DNA from: Zea mays
Taxonomy: Eukaryota; Streptophyta; Magnoliopsida; Poales; Poaceae
DNA: 64,000 nucleotides
Assembly: GCF_902167145.1 (NCBI RefSeq)
Contig: NC_050096.1
Span: forward strand, 294,016,200-294,080,199
Reading direction: 5' to 3'
The notes below the pieces were generated by a model, which was not told the origin of the DNA, searched no databases, and saw nothing but the letters and a program-made list of their open reading frames with translations. Positions 9,866 to 21,985 of this stretch are shown here, piece after piece. Position 1 is the first letter of the stretch; each line of letters starts with the position of its first letter. Made by a program: the position numbers and the translations under genes.

Positions 9866-11156
9866 TGAAAGGGAAATGTGCCCTTGGGCCATTTCTAAGT
9901 ATTTTGGTGATTGAGTGTCAACACAAGTGCTTAAATGTGAATCAATGCCCATGGATGAACAAAGTGCAAATCTAGAGCAAAGGTATGTTTCTAAGTCTTA
10001 GTACATTGGTTTTGTGTACTAATATACTTGTCTAAGTATTAGAAACAGGAAGAAGAAGAAAAGAAGAGAGTTGGCTGTGTACAGCCAAGAGGCTGTTTCG
10101 GTCTGGGGCACCGGACTGTCCGGTGGTGCACCGGACAGTGTCCGGTGGTGCACCGGACAGTGTCCGGTGCGCCAGGCTGCCTCGGCCGAAGAGGCCGCTC
10201 TCGGGAATTTGCTGACGGCGTACGGCTAAAATTCACCGGACTGTCCAGTGTGCACCGGACTGTCCGGTGAGCCAACGGTCGGCCGGGCCAATGGTCGGCC
10301 GCGCGATCTGCGTGGGACACGTGGCCGAGCCAACGGTCGGAAGGGGGCACCGGACTGTCCGGTGTGCACCGGACATGTCCGGTGTGCCAACGGCTCACGC
10401 ATCTGCAACGATCGACTGCGCTGTTTAAGGAAGGAAATCGGGCACCGGACAGTGTCCGGTGTGCACCGGACTGTCCGGTGCGCCCGACGACAGAAGGCAA
10501 AGATGGCCTTCCAGATTTGTTCTCAACGGCTCCTAGCTGCCTTGGGGCTATAAAAGGGACCCCTAGGCGCATGGAGGGAGACACCAAGCACACCAAGCAT
10601 TCCTACAACATTCCTAAGCACCAAGACATCGATCTCGCGCATTCGTTTTATTGTGATAGCATATAGAGCTCTTGTGGAGTTGTGAACTCTTTGAGTTGTG
10701 TTGCGAGCTCTTGTTGCGACTTGTGTGCGTGTTGTTGCTCTGATCTTTTGAAGTCTTGTGTGCGTTGCTCATTCCCCCTTTGCTCTGTGTTCTTTGTGAA
10801 CTTCAATTGTAAGGGCGAGAGGCTCCAAGTTGTGGAGATTCCTCGCAAACGGGATTGAGAAAAAGCAAGCAAAACACCGTGGTATTCAAGTGGGTCTTTG
10901 GACCGCTTGAGAGGGGTTGATTGCAACCCTCGTCCGTTGGGACGCCACAACGTGGAGTAGGCAAGCGTTGGTCTTGGCCGAACCACGGGATAAACCACTG
11001 TGTCATCTCTGTGATTGATCTCTTGTGATATTGTGTTTTGTTGAGACTCCTTTCTAGCCACTTGACAATCATTATGCTAACACTTAACAAGTTTTTGTGG
11101 CTATAAGTGTAAGTTTTCACAGGATCACCTATTCACCCCCCCTCTAGGTGCTCTCA
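9866..11156 (+). repeat. Element A 3' LTR (1291 bp)
   Basis: It matches the 5' LTR except for about seven substitutions and one extra 22-bp palindromic unit near 10146-10167. It has nine units in place of eight. The TATA box is repeated near 10549. Confidence 0.95.
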
Positions 11157-13646
11157 GGATGCGCCGCCTGTTCACCCTACTGTCAGGTGATGTGCCCCTT
11201 CGACATTTAATGTGTCATGTCCACTCCGCTGGCAGACGGCGCCCAGGCCATACAGCAGGCGGCGTGCCCGTCTAATCGGAACATTGTGCCTGCACTGTAG
11301 GATACGATATGTCCACCGGCGCTTGAGCATTGCCAGACAAGCTTCCCCATCATGCCAACACTACGCGGACCACGGGTGTCAGAACGTGGGAAGATTGCTC
11401 CAATAGCCAACTATTGCTGCCCCAAGTCTTACATCCATTGTGCTCTTGGGCCCACATGTAGGGGCTCAGCGCTCTTGTACACGCCCCCCTTGTGCTATAA
11501 AAGGGGGATCATGCAACGTTACAAGGGGCTCGATCTTTAGACTCAGACCCAAGTCATCCAAGACACGCTCACATACAACTTAAGCTCTCAAGCAATACAA
11601 CACACAGTGGAGTAGGGTATTACGCTCCGGCGGCCCGAACCACTCTAAACTCTTGCGTGTTCTCGTGTTCATTCCTACATCTCTCAGCAAGAAAAACGCT
11701 TAAGCCCCCTCCACATCTTAGGACTTAGGGCGGGTGCACTCCGCCACTCGGCCGGAGAATTTCCTCTCCGACAGGTTGAATTGGTGGTTGGGGCTATAAA
11801 TACCCCCCAACCACCACCACTTCAAGCATCCAAGTTTTTCAGACATCTCATTCAATACAAGAGCTAGTGCAATCAATACAAGACACAATTCAATAGAATC
11901 AAAGCCTCTCCAAGTCCCAAATCCACTCCAAACAAATAGTGACTAGAGTGAGTGTTTTGCTCGTGTTCTTTGAGCTCTTGTTCTTGGATCACTTTCTTCT
12001 TCCTCATTCTTGTTCTTCAAGCACATGTAATCAAAGCAAGAGACACTAAGTTTGTAGTGGTCCTTGTGAGGGGTCTAAGTGACCCGTTTGATTAAGGAGA
12101 AAGCTCACTCGGTCTAGGTGACCGTTTGAGAGAGGGAAAGGGTTAAAAGAGACCCGGTCTTTGTGACCACCTCAATAGGGACTAGGTTTGCAAGAACCGA
12201 ACCTCGGTAAAACAAATCACAGTGTCACTCGCTTTATTTCTTGGTTGATTTGTTTTCGCCCTCTCTTCCAGACTTCGATTTTATTCTAACGCTAACCCCA
12301 GTTTGAAGTGTGCTTAAATTTGTAAATTTCTGTTTCCGCCTATTCACCCCCTCTAGGCGACTTTCAGACACCTCAAAGAAGACTCTTAAAGACTCATAGA
12401 AGACCTTCAAGTATCAAGCAAACTCTAAGACGCAAGCCAAGAATTAAGCCCAAGCAAGGAAGATTCAAAATCAAGAATGGGCTGACACTACTAGGTGTAC
12501 CGGACCGCCTGGTGGTACACCAAACCAGTGCACCAGACCTATTTGCCAGAGAGCTCATTTTCGGGCATTTAGCAAATTAATGCACCAGACCATGTGGGTG
12601 CGCATCAGACCAGTTACGCAGAGGCGATGTATTTTGGACACTCGGCCTGTTGGTGCAGCAGACTGAGTTTGTGTGCACCAGACCTCTGCACTGTTGTAGA
12701 GGTTCTGGACAGAAGCCAACGAGTAGCTGATGTGAAGCCACTGAGCCAGCCTGGTGCGACGCAAAAAAGTTGCTATCCTCTAACAACTTTATTTGGATGG
12801 GAGCTCTCTATATATACCCCCTTAGTCGGCCATTGCGAAGGTGGACAATTGGGCAACCTTATTATTGAGTTAGTACACATAGCACTGCTCCAAACACCCA
12901 AGTGCTTAATAGAATCACTAGGTGGGTAGCATAGATGCTTTGTGAAATTCTTAGGTTAGTTAGACCACTATTACACTTGCTCTAGGTTGTTCCTAGTAGA
13001 TTGAGTGAGGTTAGAAAAACCCACACAAACCCCTCAGCTCTTGCATGAGTTGTTGTACTTGTACTGAGTGGGGCGAGAGTCTTGCGAGACCACACCAATC
13101 AAGTTTGTGGTGTGGCCGCCACCATGTACCAGAGAGAACGAGACCTGTGATGTTTTGACTCGAAGCTTGATAGTGAAGACGACAGGGAGCGTCTGAGATG
13201 AGGCAGAAGCAGAGCACCACTTACATGTGGAGAAGGCCCGTGCCTCTCTTGCAATTACTCGACCAGGTGTTTGGCCCTCATGTGGGCTTTCCTTTGCGTA
13301 GGGGCACCAACAAGGATTATTATAAACTTGCGTGGTTTTAGATACCTCGGTAAAAATACTGGCGCATCAATGGAAGCTTGCATCTCTACCTTTGTCTTTA
13401 AGCTTTCGTATTTGTTGTTTACTTAAGTTGCAATCTCTCTATTCAGAGTTTAGAATATAGGATTGGAACTTAGGTTGCTAAACTCATTTTACAGTAGAGA
13501 TAGCAACACTTAGACAAAACCTAATTTGCACATTATAGCTTAGTTATTTGCATAGGTTTTGTTTAGTGGAATTTTTGTGGCCTAAATTAGTGAGAAAAAT
13601 AGAAGTCCTAACCGCCCTCTTAGGCTTTTATAGTCCTTTCACACAT

Positions 13647-14337
13647 AACTTGTTCAATACAAACTTTTATAATTATTAAATATTTATATAGGCCAAGCCC
13701 ATGAAATGCTAACAATCCTCACCAAATTCTATACCATGTATTAAACTATCTCAAGTCATTATTCTTTGATATAACAGGTTTCAGTGGAGACTATTAAACT
13801 GAACTATGTCTTGAACTGATAGTTTTGCATGAAGTGGGTTTCACAAAAGTTTTTTTATAGTACAAGGCTGCTACAAGCATCCGTTCAGTTTAAATCATAT
13901 AAGTAATATTTCGAGGCCATTTATGAGTATCTAGAGATCACCCATATCTCATGGACTATGACTAGGAGTCGAACATATATGTGTGTTTTTTTTAAGATGT
14001 TCTGTAGGACAACATTCTTGCTTAGATAAGCCACTGTGATCACATTAAGATTTTAATCAGCCTACCATACAACAAAGAAGTATGCATCTCAAATCTTCTA
14101 GACTTTATTTTAAGGGGTCTATCCATTAGTCAACCACTAGCTTGTTTCAATATTCTACTTCACGAGATCTAGAATCATAAAGATTAGGTTACCACTATGG
14201 AATGACTTCAAATGTATCTCAACCCCATCTCCCTTGATGTACCTCGTATCACATTATATGACAAACCCTTTGTAAACTAATATGTTAGATTCTTATATTA
14301 TGGACATAGTCCAGTGCAATTACTCCATAGTTTTTTA
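13647..14337. other. AT-rich sequence between nests, no gene seen
   Basis: About 690 bp separate the L1 TSD from the D TSD. No ORF of note, TIR pair or RNA gene could be recognised. It and 45734-46512 are the two flanks of the element D insertion and should be read as one stretch. Confidence 0.5.
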
Positions 14338-14669
14338 GTTTTTGTCAGCGTTTTGGACCCGCGAGGACCCTCAACCGACTAGTGAATTTTACGCTGTGTG
14401 TCCCTGCCCAGATGGGTTGATGCAAGATGAAACACGAGAGGGGGGATGAGGCTTATATTATCTTGCACCAGGGTGCTCATAGTAGGGGTTACAAGCTTCG
14501 CGGGAGAGGGTTTTGGCCTTGGAGTGAGCCGTCTGAGTTAGCCTCCTTCGCGTCCGCCCTTCCTTGTCCCTTGGGAAGGCCCTGGGCATCCCCTTTTATA
14601 GATACAAGGAGATGATCCAGCTGTACATATGGGGGTGTAGCTATGTGCTAACGTGGCAGGCGAAGAAGT

Positions 14670-15968
14670 TGAAAGGGAACTAGGCTTACACCTATTTCCT
14701 AAATGATTTTGGTGGTTGAATTGCCCAACACAAATAAATTGGACTAACTAGTTTGCTCTAGTGTATAAGTTATACAGGTGCTAAAGGTTCACACTTAGCC
14801 AATAAAAAGATCAAGAACAGGGTTCAACAAAAGAGCAAAGGGATAACCGAAGTGTGCCCTGGTCTGGCGCACCGGACTGTCCGGTGTGCCACCAGACAGT
14901 GTCCGGTGCACCAGGGGACTTCACGCTGAACTCTTCACCTTCGGGAAAATCTAGAGGCGCTCCGCTATAATTCACCGGACTGTCCGGTGTACACCGGACA
15001 GTGTCCGGTGCTCCAAGGAAGGGCGCCTCAGGAACTCGCCAGCCTCGGGAATTTGCTCCGCTATAATTCACCGGACTGTCCGGTGTGCACCGGACTGTCC
15101 GGTGAGCCAGCGGAGCAACGACTACTTCGCGCCAACGGTCACCTGTAGAAGCATTAAATGCGCGCCAGAGCGCGCAGAAGTCAGGCACGCGCGAAGTGGC
15201 GCACCGGACACTCTACAGTACATGTCCGGTGTGCCACCGGACATCCAGGCGGGCCCAGAAGACAGCGCTCCAACGGTCGGAACCCAACGGCTTTGGTGAC
15301 GTGGCTGGCGCACCGGACATGTCCGGTGTGCACCGGACTGTCCGGTGCACCATGCGACAGACAGCCCCACCAAACGGCTAGTTTGGTGGTTGGGGCTATA
15401 AATACCCCCAACCACCCCACATTCAAGTCATCCAAGTTTTCCCACTTCAACTATTTACAAGAGCTCTAGCATTCAATTCTAGACACACCCAAGTGATCAA
15501 ATCCTCTCCAAACTCCACATAACGCCCTAGTGATTAGAGAGAGAGAGATTTGCTTGTGTTCTTTCGAGCTCTTGCGCTTGAATTGCTTTCTTCTTTCCTT
15601 GATTCTTCATTGTGATCAAACTCACATGTAATTGAGGCAAGAGACACCAATCTTGTGGTGGTCCTTGTGGGAACTTTGTGTTCCAAGTGATTGAGAAGAA
15701 AAGCTCACTCGGTCCGAGGGATCGTTTGAGAGAGGGAAAGGGTTGAAAGAGACCCGGTCTTTGTGACCACCTCAACGGGGAGTAGGTTTGCGAGAACCGA
15801 ACCTCGGTAAAACAAATCCGCGTGTCACACCTCTTATTTGCTTGTGATTTGTTTTGCACCCTCTCTCGCGGACTCAATTATATTTCTAACGCTAACCCGG
15901 CTTGTAGTTGTGATTGTTTTTGAGAATTTCAGTTTCGCCCTATTCACCCCCCCTCTAGGCGACTTTCA
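14670..15968 (+). repeat. Element B 5' LTR (1299 bp)
   Basis: Begins tgaaagggaactaggctt and ends aggcgactttca. Palindromic units run from about 14869 to 15350. It holds two units, in segments of about 27 and 21 bp, that are missing from the 3' LTR. Confidence 0.95.
15396..15404 (+). promoter_or_regulatory. TATA box of the element B 5' LTR
   Basis: ctataaata in the context ttggggctataaatacccc, after the palindrome array. The same context occurs in L2 (11794). Confidence 0.8.
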
Positions 15969-15970
15969 AT

Positions 15971-15982
15971 TGGTATCAGAGC
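15971..15982 (+). other. Primer-binding site of element B
   Basis: tggtatcagagc, complementary to initiator methionine tRNA, lies two bases after the LTR end. Confidence 0.9.
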
Positions 15983-16016
15983 CCGGTACTTCATTAGAGC
16001 CTAACCGCTCGAAGTG

Positions 16017-18713
16017 ATGTCGGGAGAACACGCCAAGAAGGAGATGGAGACCGGCGACAAGCCCGCTACAAGCCACGGGAAGGCTTCATCGGAAGAGTCC
16101 CACAACAAAAAGAAAGGGAAGGAGAAGAAGGCCTCCTCCCACAAGTCGCATCGGAGTGGCGACAAGAAAAAGAAAATGAGGAAGGTGGTCTACTACGAGA
16201 CCGACACTTCATCACCTTCCACCTCCGGCTCCGACGCGCCCTCCATAACTTCTAAGCGCCATGAGCGCAAGAAGTTTAGTAAGATCCCCTTACACTACCC
16301 TCGCACTTCTAGACATACTCCATTACTTTCCGTTCCATTAGGCAAACCGCCAACCTTTGACGGTGAAGATTATGCTAGGTGGAGTGATTTAATGAAATTT
16401 CATCTAACCTCACTCCACAAAAGTATATGGAATGTTGTTGAGTTTGGAGCACAGGTACCATCCGTAGGGGATGAGGATTATGATGAGGACGAGGTGGCCC
16501 AAATCGAGCACTTCAACTCCCAAGCCACAACCATACTCCTCGCCTCTCTAAGTAGGGAGGAGTATAACAAGGCGCAAGGACTAAAAAGCGCCAAGAAAGT
16601 TTGGGACGTGCTCAAGACGGCGCACGAGGGTGATGAACTCACCAAAATCACCAAGCGGGAAACGATCGAGGGGGAGCTCGGTCGCTTCCGTCTTCGCCAA
16701 GGGGAGGAGCCACAAGATATGTACAACCGGCTCAAGACCTTGGTGAATCAAGTGCGCAACCTCGGGAGCAAAAAATGGGATGACCACGAGGTGGTTAAGG
16801 TTATTCTAAGATCTCTTATATTCCTTAACCCTACTCAAGTACAATTAATTCGTGGCAATCCAAGATATACACTAATGACTCCCGAGGAAGTAATCGGGAA
16901 TTTTGTGAGCTTTGAATTTATGATCAAGGGCTCACGAAAGATCAACGAGCTTGACGGCCCCTCCACGTCCGAAGCACAACCAGTCGCATTTAAGGCGACG
17001 GAGGAGAAAAAGGAGGAGTCTACACCAAGTAGAACACCCATCGACGCCTCCAAGCTCGACAACGAGGAAATGGCGCTCGTCATCAAGAGCTTCCGCCAAA
17101 TCCTCAAATAAAGGAGGGGGAAAGATTACAAGCCCCGCTCCAAGAAGGTTTGCTACAAGTGTGGTAAGCCCGGTCATTTTATTGCAAAATGTCCTATATC
17201 TAGTGACAGTGACAGGGGCGACGACAAGAAGGGGAAAGAAAGGAGAAGAAGAGATACTACAAGAAGAAGGGCGGCGATGCCCATGTTTGTCGGGAGTGGG
17301 ACTCCGAAGAAAGCTCTAGCGACTCCTCCGACGACGAGGACGCCACCAACATCGCCGTCACCAAGGGACTTCTCTTCCCCAACGTCGGCCACAAGTGCCT
17401 CATGGCAAAGGACGGTAAAAAGAAGAAGGTTAAATCTAAATCCTCCACTAGATATGAATCCTCTAGCGATGATAATGCTAGTGATGAGGAAGATAATTTG
17501 CGTACTCTCTTTGCCAACTTAAACATGCAACAAAAAGAGAAATTAAATGAATTAATTAGTGCCATCCATGAGAAGGATGATCTTTTGGACTCTCAAGAGG
17601 ACTTCCTAATTAAGGAAAACAAAAAGCATGTTAAAGTGAAAAATGCTTATGCTCTAGAAGTTGAAAAATGTGAAAAATTATCTAGTGAGCTAAGCACTTG
17701 CCATGAAACCATTGACAACCTTAGAAATGAAAATACTAGTTTAAATGCTAAGGTTGATTCTCATGTTTGTGATGTTTCAATTCCCAATCCTAGAAATAAT
17801 AATGATGATTTGCTTGCTAGGATTGAAGAATTAAACATTTCTCTTGCTAGCCTTAGGATTGAAAATGAGAAATTAATTGCTAAGGCTAAAGATTTTGATG
17901 TTTGCAATGCTACTATTTCCGATCTTAGAGATAAAAATGATATATTGCATTCTAAGATTGTGGAACTAAAATATTGCAAACTATCTACGTCTACCATTGA
18001 GCACACTACTATTTGCACTAGATGTAGAGATGTTAACATTGATGCTATACATGATCACATGGCTTTAATTAAACAACAAAATGATCATATAGCAAAACTA
18101 GATGCTAAGATTGCCGAGCATGACTTCCAAAAGGGAGACGCCCTGGCATTAAGGATGGCATTGGCTTCCAAAAGGGAGACAATGTCAAAATTTAAATGAA
18201 AAATTTAAATTTGCTAGAAGCATGCTCTATAGAGGGAGACGCCCTGGCATTAAGGATGGCATTGGCTTCCAAAAGGGAGACAATGTCAAAATTAATGCCC
18301 CTACTAAGAGGTTATCTAATTTTGTTAAGGGCAAGGCTCCCATGCCTCAGGATAACGAGGGTTACATTTTGTACCCTGCCGGCTATCCTGAGAGCAAAAT
18401 TAGGAGAATTCATTCTAGGAAGTCTCACTCTGGCTCTAACCATGCTTTTATGTATAAGGGTGAACATCTAGTTCTAGGCAACCAACCCGTGCTAAGTTGC
18501 CTAAGAAGAAAACTCCTAGTGCATCAAATGATCATGACATTTCATTTAAAACTTTTGATGCATCATATGTGTTAACTAACAAATCCGGCAAGGTAGTTGC
18601 CAAATATGTTGGGGGCAAGCACAAGGGGTCAAAGACTTGTATTTGGGTACCCAAAGTTCTTGTGTCTAATGCCAAAGGACCCAAAACCATTTGGGTACCT
18701 AAAGTCAAGAACT
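16017..18713 (+). pseudogene. gag: Element B gag, broken
   Basis: The ATG at 16017 opens MSGEHAKKEM. The capsid region (YARWSDLMKFHLTSLHKS, EEPQDMYNRLKTLVNQVR) is intact to a TAA at 17109-17111 where C has a CAA codon. The zinc knuckle CYKCGKPGHFIAKCP follows in the same frame. A 1-bp deletion near 17235 shifts the frame relative to C. A coiled-coil frame continues at 17402-18199, then a 59-bp segment is present twice (18134-18192 and 18234-18292), breaking the frame again. The tail with CIWVPK...WVPKVKN ends at 18713. The element could only make a truncated capsid protein. Confidence 0.9.
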
Positions 18714-18728
18714 AAACATGTTTTGTAG

Positions 18729-21700
18729 GTTTATGCATCCGGGGGCTCAAGTTGGATAATCGACAGCGGGTGCACAAACCACATGACAGGGGAGAAGAAG
18801 ATGTTCTCCTCCTACAAGAAAAACCAAGATCCTCAAAGAGCAATCACATTCGGGGATGAAAATCAAGGTTTGGTCAAAGGATTGGGTAAAATTGCTATAT
18901 CTCCTGACCATTCTATTTCCAATGTTTTTCTTGTAGATTCATTAGATTACAACATGCTTTCTGTATCTCAATTATGCAAAATGGGCTACAACTGTTTACT
19001 CACTGATGTAGGTGTCACTGTCTTTAGAAGAAGTGATGATTCAAAAGCATTTAAGGGAGTGTTAGAGGGTCCGCTATACTTAGTGAACTTTGATAGAGCT
19101 GAACTCGACACTTGCTTAATTGCTAAGACTAACATGGGCTGACTCTGGCATCGCCGACTAGCACATGTTGGGATGAAGAATCTTCATAAGCTTCTAAAGG
19201 GAGAGCACATTTTAGGATTAACCAATGTTCATTTTGAGAAAGACAGGGTTTGTAGCGCATGCCAAGCAGGAAAGCAAGTTGGTGCTCATCATCCACACAA
19301 GAACATCATGACGACCGACAGGCCACTGGAGCTCCTACACATGGACCTATTCGGCCCGATCGCTTACATAAGCATCGGCGGGAGTAAGTACTGTCTAGTT
19401 ATTGTGGATGATTATTCTCGCTTCACTTGGGTGTTCTTTTGCAGGAAAAATCTCATACCCAAGAGACCTTAAAGGGATTCTTGAGACGGGCTCAAAACGA
19501 GTTTGGCTTAAGGATCAAGAAAATTAGAAGCGACAATGGGACAGAGTTCAAGAACTCTCAAATCGAAGGCTTCCTTGAGGAGGAGGGCATCAAGCATGAG
19601 TTCTCTTCTCCCTACACCCCACAACAAAATGGTGTAGTGGAGAGGAAGAATAGAACTCTATTGGACATGGCAAGAACCATGCTTGATGAGTACAAAACTT
19701 CGGATCGGTTTTGGGCCGAGGCGATCAACACCGCTTGCTACGCCATCAACCGGTTATGTCTTCACTGAATCCTCAAGAAGACATCGTATGAACTCTTAAC
19801 CGGTAAAAAGCCCAATATTTCATATTTTAGAGTCTTTGGTAGCAAATGCTTTATTCTTGTTAAAAGAGGTAGAAAATCTAAATTTGCTCCTAAGACAGTA
19901 GAAGACTTTTTACTAGGATATGATTCAAACACAAGGGCATATAGAGTCTTTAACAAGTCCTCCGGACAAGTTGAAGTTTCTTGTGACGTTTTGTTTGATG
20001 AGACTAACGGCTCTCAAATAGAGCAAGTTGATCTTGATGAGGTAGGTGATGAAGAGGCTCCATGCATCGCGCTAAGGAACATGTCCATAGGGGATGTGTG
20101 TCCTAAGGAATCCCAAGAGCCTCCAAATGCACAAGATCAACCATCCTCCTCCACGCAAGCATCTCCACCAACTCAAAATGAGGATGAAGCTCAAGTTGAT
20201 GAAGTAGAGGATCAAGCAAATGAGCCACCTCAAGATGACGACAATGATCAAGGGGGAGATACAAATGATCAAGACAAGGAGGATGAAGAACAAAGGCTGC
20301 CACACCCAAGAGTCCACCAAGCAATCCAACGAGATCACCCCGTCGACACCATCCTCGGCGACATTCATAAGGGGGTAACCACTAGATCTCGTGTTGCACA
20401 TTTTTGTGAGCATTACTCTTTTGTTTCCTCTATTGAGCCACACACGGTAGAGGAAGCACTACAAGATTCGGATTGGGTGGTGGCGATGCAAGAGGAGCTC
20501 AACAACTTCACTAGGAATGAGGTATGGCATTTAGTTCCACGTCCTAATCAAAATGTTGTAGGAACCAAATGGGTCTTCCGCAACAAGCAAGATGAGCATG
20601 GTGTGGTGACAAGGAACAAAGCCCGACTTGTGGCCAAAGGATACTCCCAAGTCGAAGGTTTGGATTTCGGTGAAACCTATGCACCCGTAGCTAGGCTTGA
20701 GTCAATTCGCATATTATTAGCCTATGCTACTTACCATGGCTTCAAGCTTTATCAAATGGACGTGAAGAGTGCCTTCCTCAATGGACCAATCAAGGAAGAG
20801 GTCTATGTTGAGCAACCTCCCGGCTTTGAAGACAGTGAGTATCCTAACCATGTCTATAAACTCTCTAAGGCGCTTTATGGGCTCAAGCAAGCCCCAAGAG
20901 CGTAGTATGAATGTCTTAGAGATTTTCTTATCACTAATGGATTCAAAGTCGAAAAAGCCGATCCTACACTCTTCACTAAAACTCTTGAAAATGACTTGTT
21001 TGTATGCCAAATTTATGTTGATGATATTATATTTGGGTCTACTAACGAGTCTACATGTGAAGAATTTAGTAGGATCATGACACAAAAATTCGAGATGTCT
21101 ATGATGGGGGAGTTGAAGTATTTCTTAGGATTTCAAGTAAAGCAACTCCAAGAGGGCACCTTCCTCAGCCAAACGAAGTATACTCAAGATATTCTAAGCA
21201 AGTTTGGGATGAAGGATGCCAAACCGATCAAGACACCCATGGGAACCAATGGGCATCTCGACCTCGACGAGGGAGGTAAATCCGTCGATCAAAAGGTATA
21301 CCGGTCGATGATAGGCTCTTTGCTATATTTATGTGCATCTCGACCGGATATTATGCTTTCCGTATGCATGTGTGCAAGATTCCAAGCCGACCCTAAGGAA
21401 GCTCACCTTACGGCCGTAAAACGAATCTTGAGATATTTGGTTTATACTCCTAAGTTTGGGCTTTGGTATCCTAGGGGATCCACCTTTGATTTTATTGGTT
21501 ATTCGGATGCTGATTGGGCAGGGTGTAAAATTAATAGGAAGAGCACATCGGGGACTTGCCAGTTCTTGGGAAGATCCTTGGTGTCTTGGGCTTCAAAGAA
21601 ACAAAATTCCGTAGCTCTTTCTACCGCCGAAGCCGAGTACATTGCCGCGGGCCATTGTTGCGCGCAACTACTTTGGATGAGGCAAACCCTTAGGGACTAT

Positions 21701-21985
21701 GGTTACAAATTAACCAAAGTTCCTCTTCTATGTGATAATGAGAGTGCAATCAAAATGGCAGATAATCCCGTCGAGCATAGCCGCACTAAACACATAGCCA
21801 TTCAGTATCATTTTCTTAGGGATCACCAACAAAAGGGAGATATCGAGATTTCATACATTAATACTAAAGATCAATTAGCCGATATCTTTACCAAGCCACT
21901 AGATGAACAAACCTTTAACAAACTTAGGCATGAGCTAAATATTCTTGATTCTAGGAACTTTTTTTTTGTTGATTTGCACACATAG
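18729..21985 (+). pseudogene. pol: Element B pol, broken
   Basis: Protease ([10 protein letters not shown]), integrase ([17 protein letters not shown]), RT ([18 protein letters not shown]) and RNase H (GYSDADWAG, STAEAEY, DNESAIK) can all be read, but not in one frame. Nonsense codons are TGA 19140-19142 (Trp in C), TGA 19766-19768 (Arg CGA in C) and TAG 20903-20905 (Trp in C). A 1-bp loss in a T run near 19437 shifts the frame in integrase. The first pol codon GTT (18729) is directly preceded by TAG in its own frame, which doubles as an acceptor-like tttgtag|g. The last frame ends at TAG 21983-21985. Confidence 0.9.

Larger units (their letters stand above)
2155..11156 (+). mobile_element. 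Element A: complete Sirevirus (Ty1/copia, Opie/Ji type)
   Basis: This is a 9,002-bp structurally complete element: 5' LTR 2155-3423, iMet-type primer-binding site, gag, pol, polypurine region, 3' LTR 9866-11156. The TSD ggatg is perfect at 2150-2154 and 11157-11161. gag and pol are open throughout and the order PR-INT-RT-RH defines Ty1/copia. The LTRs differ by seven substitutions that I can find and one 22-bp unit duplication, which at a grass rate of 1.3e-8 per site per year is roughly 0.2 My. It may be autonomous. It is the innermost layer of the left nest. The Opie or Ji label is from memory of LTR style and is not verified. Confidence 0.95.
1701..11773 (+). mobile_element. Solo LTR L3, gypsy type, nested in L2
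   Basis: L3 consists of 1701-2154 plus 11162-11773, about 1.07 kb. It begins tgtcggtacc and ends ctccgaca, the inverted tgtcgg...ccgaca ends typical of maize Ty3/gypsy LTRs. The TSD ggttg is perfect at 1696-1700 and 11774-11778. A TATA box ctataaaag is at 11495-11503. Long frames read through the GC-rich left half (such as 1618-2103 on the minus strand) are not genes. Element A interrupts it. Confidence 0.85.
1108..12366 (+). mobile_element. Solo LTR L2, Sirevirus type, nested in L1
   Basis: L2 consists of 1108-1700 plus 11779-12366, about 1.18 kb, starting tgaaaggg and ending ctttca. The 5-bp TSD gacac is perfect at 1103-1107 and 12367-12371. It has the accgga/tccggt palindromes (1300-1670), a TATA box ctataaata at 11794-11802, and the downstream block gaaccgaacctcggtaaaac shared with the B, C and E LTRs. 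Its left end is closest to the LTR of element E. The internal region has been lost by LTR-LTR recombination. Confidence 0.85.
978..13641 (+). mobile_element. Solo LTR L1, oldest layer of the left nest
   Basis: L1 consists of 978-1107 plus 12372-13641, about 1.4 kb once the insert is removed. The flanks carry the same 5 bp, cacat, at 973-977 and 13642-13646, supporting a real insertion that collapsed to one LTR. The right end is ca as expected; the left end reads cg instead of tg, probably a point mutation, so the left boundary is slightly uncertain. A TATA-like tatatata lies at 12808-12816. It contains degenerate forms of the Sirevirus palindrome, such as gtgcaccagacc, which suggests an old diverged member of the same superfamily. 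No protein coding capacity. Confidence 0.6.

Noticed and set aside
12555..13220. Short ORFs in L1
   Set aside because: They fall in solo LTR sequence with TATA and palindrome remnants; no conserved protein.
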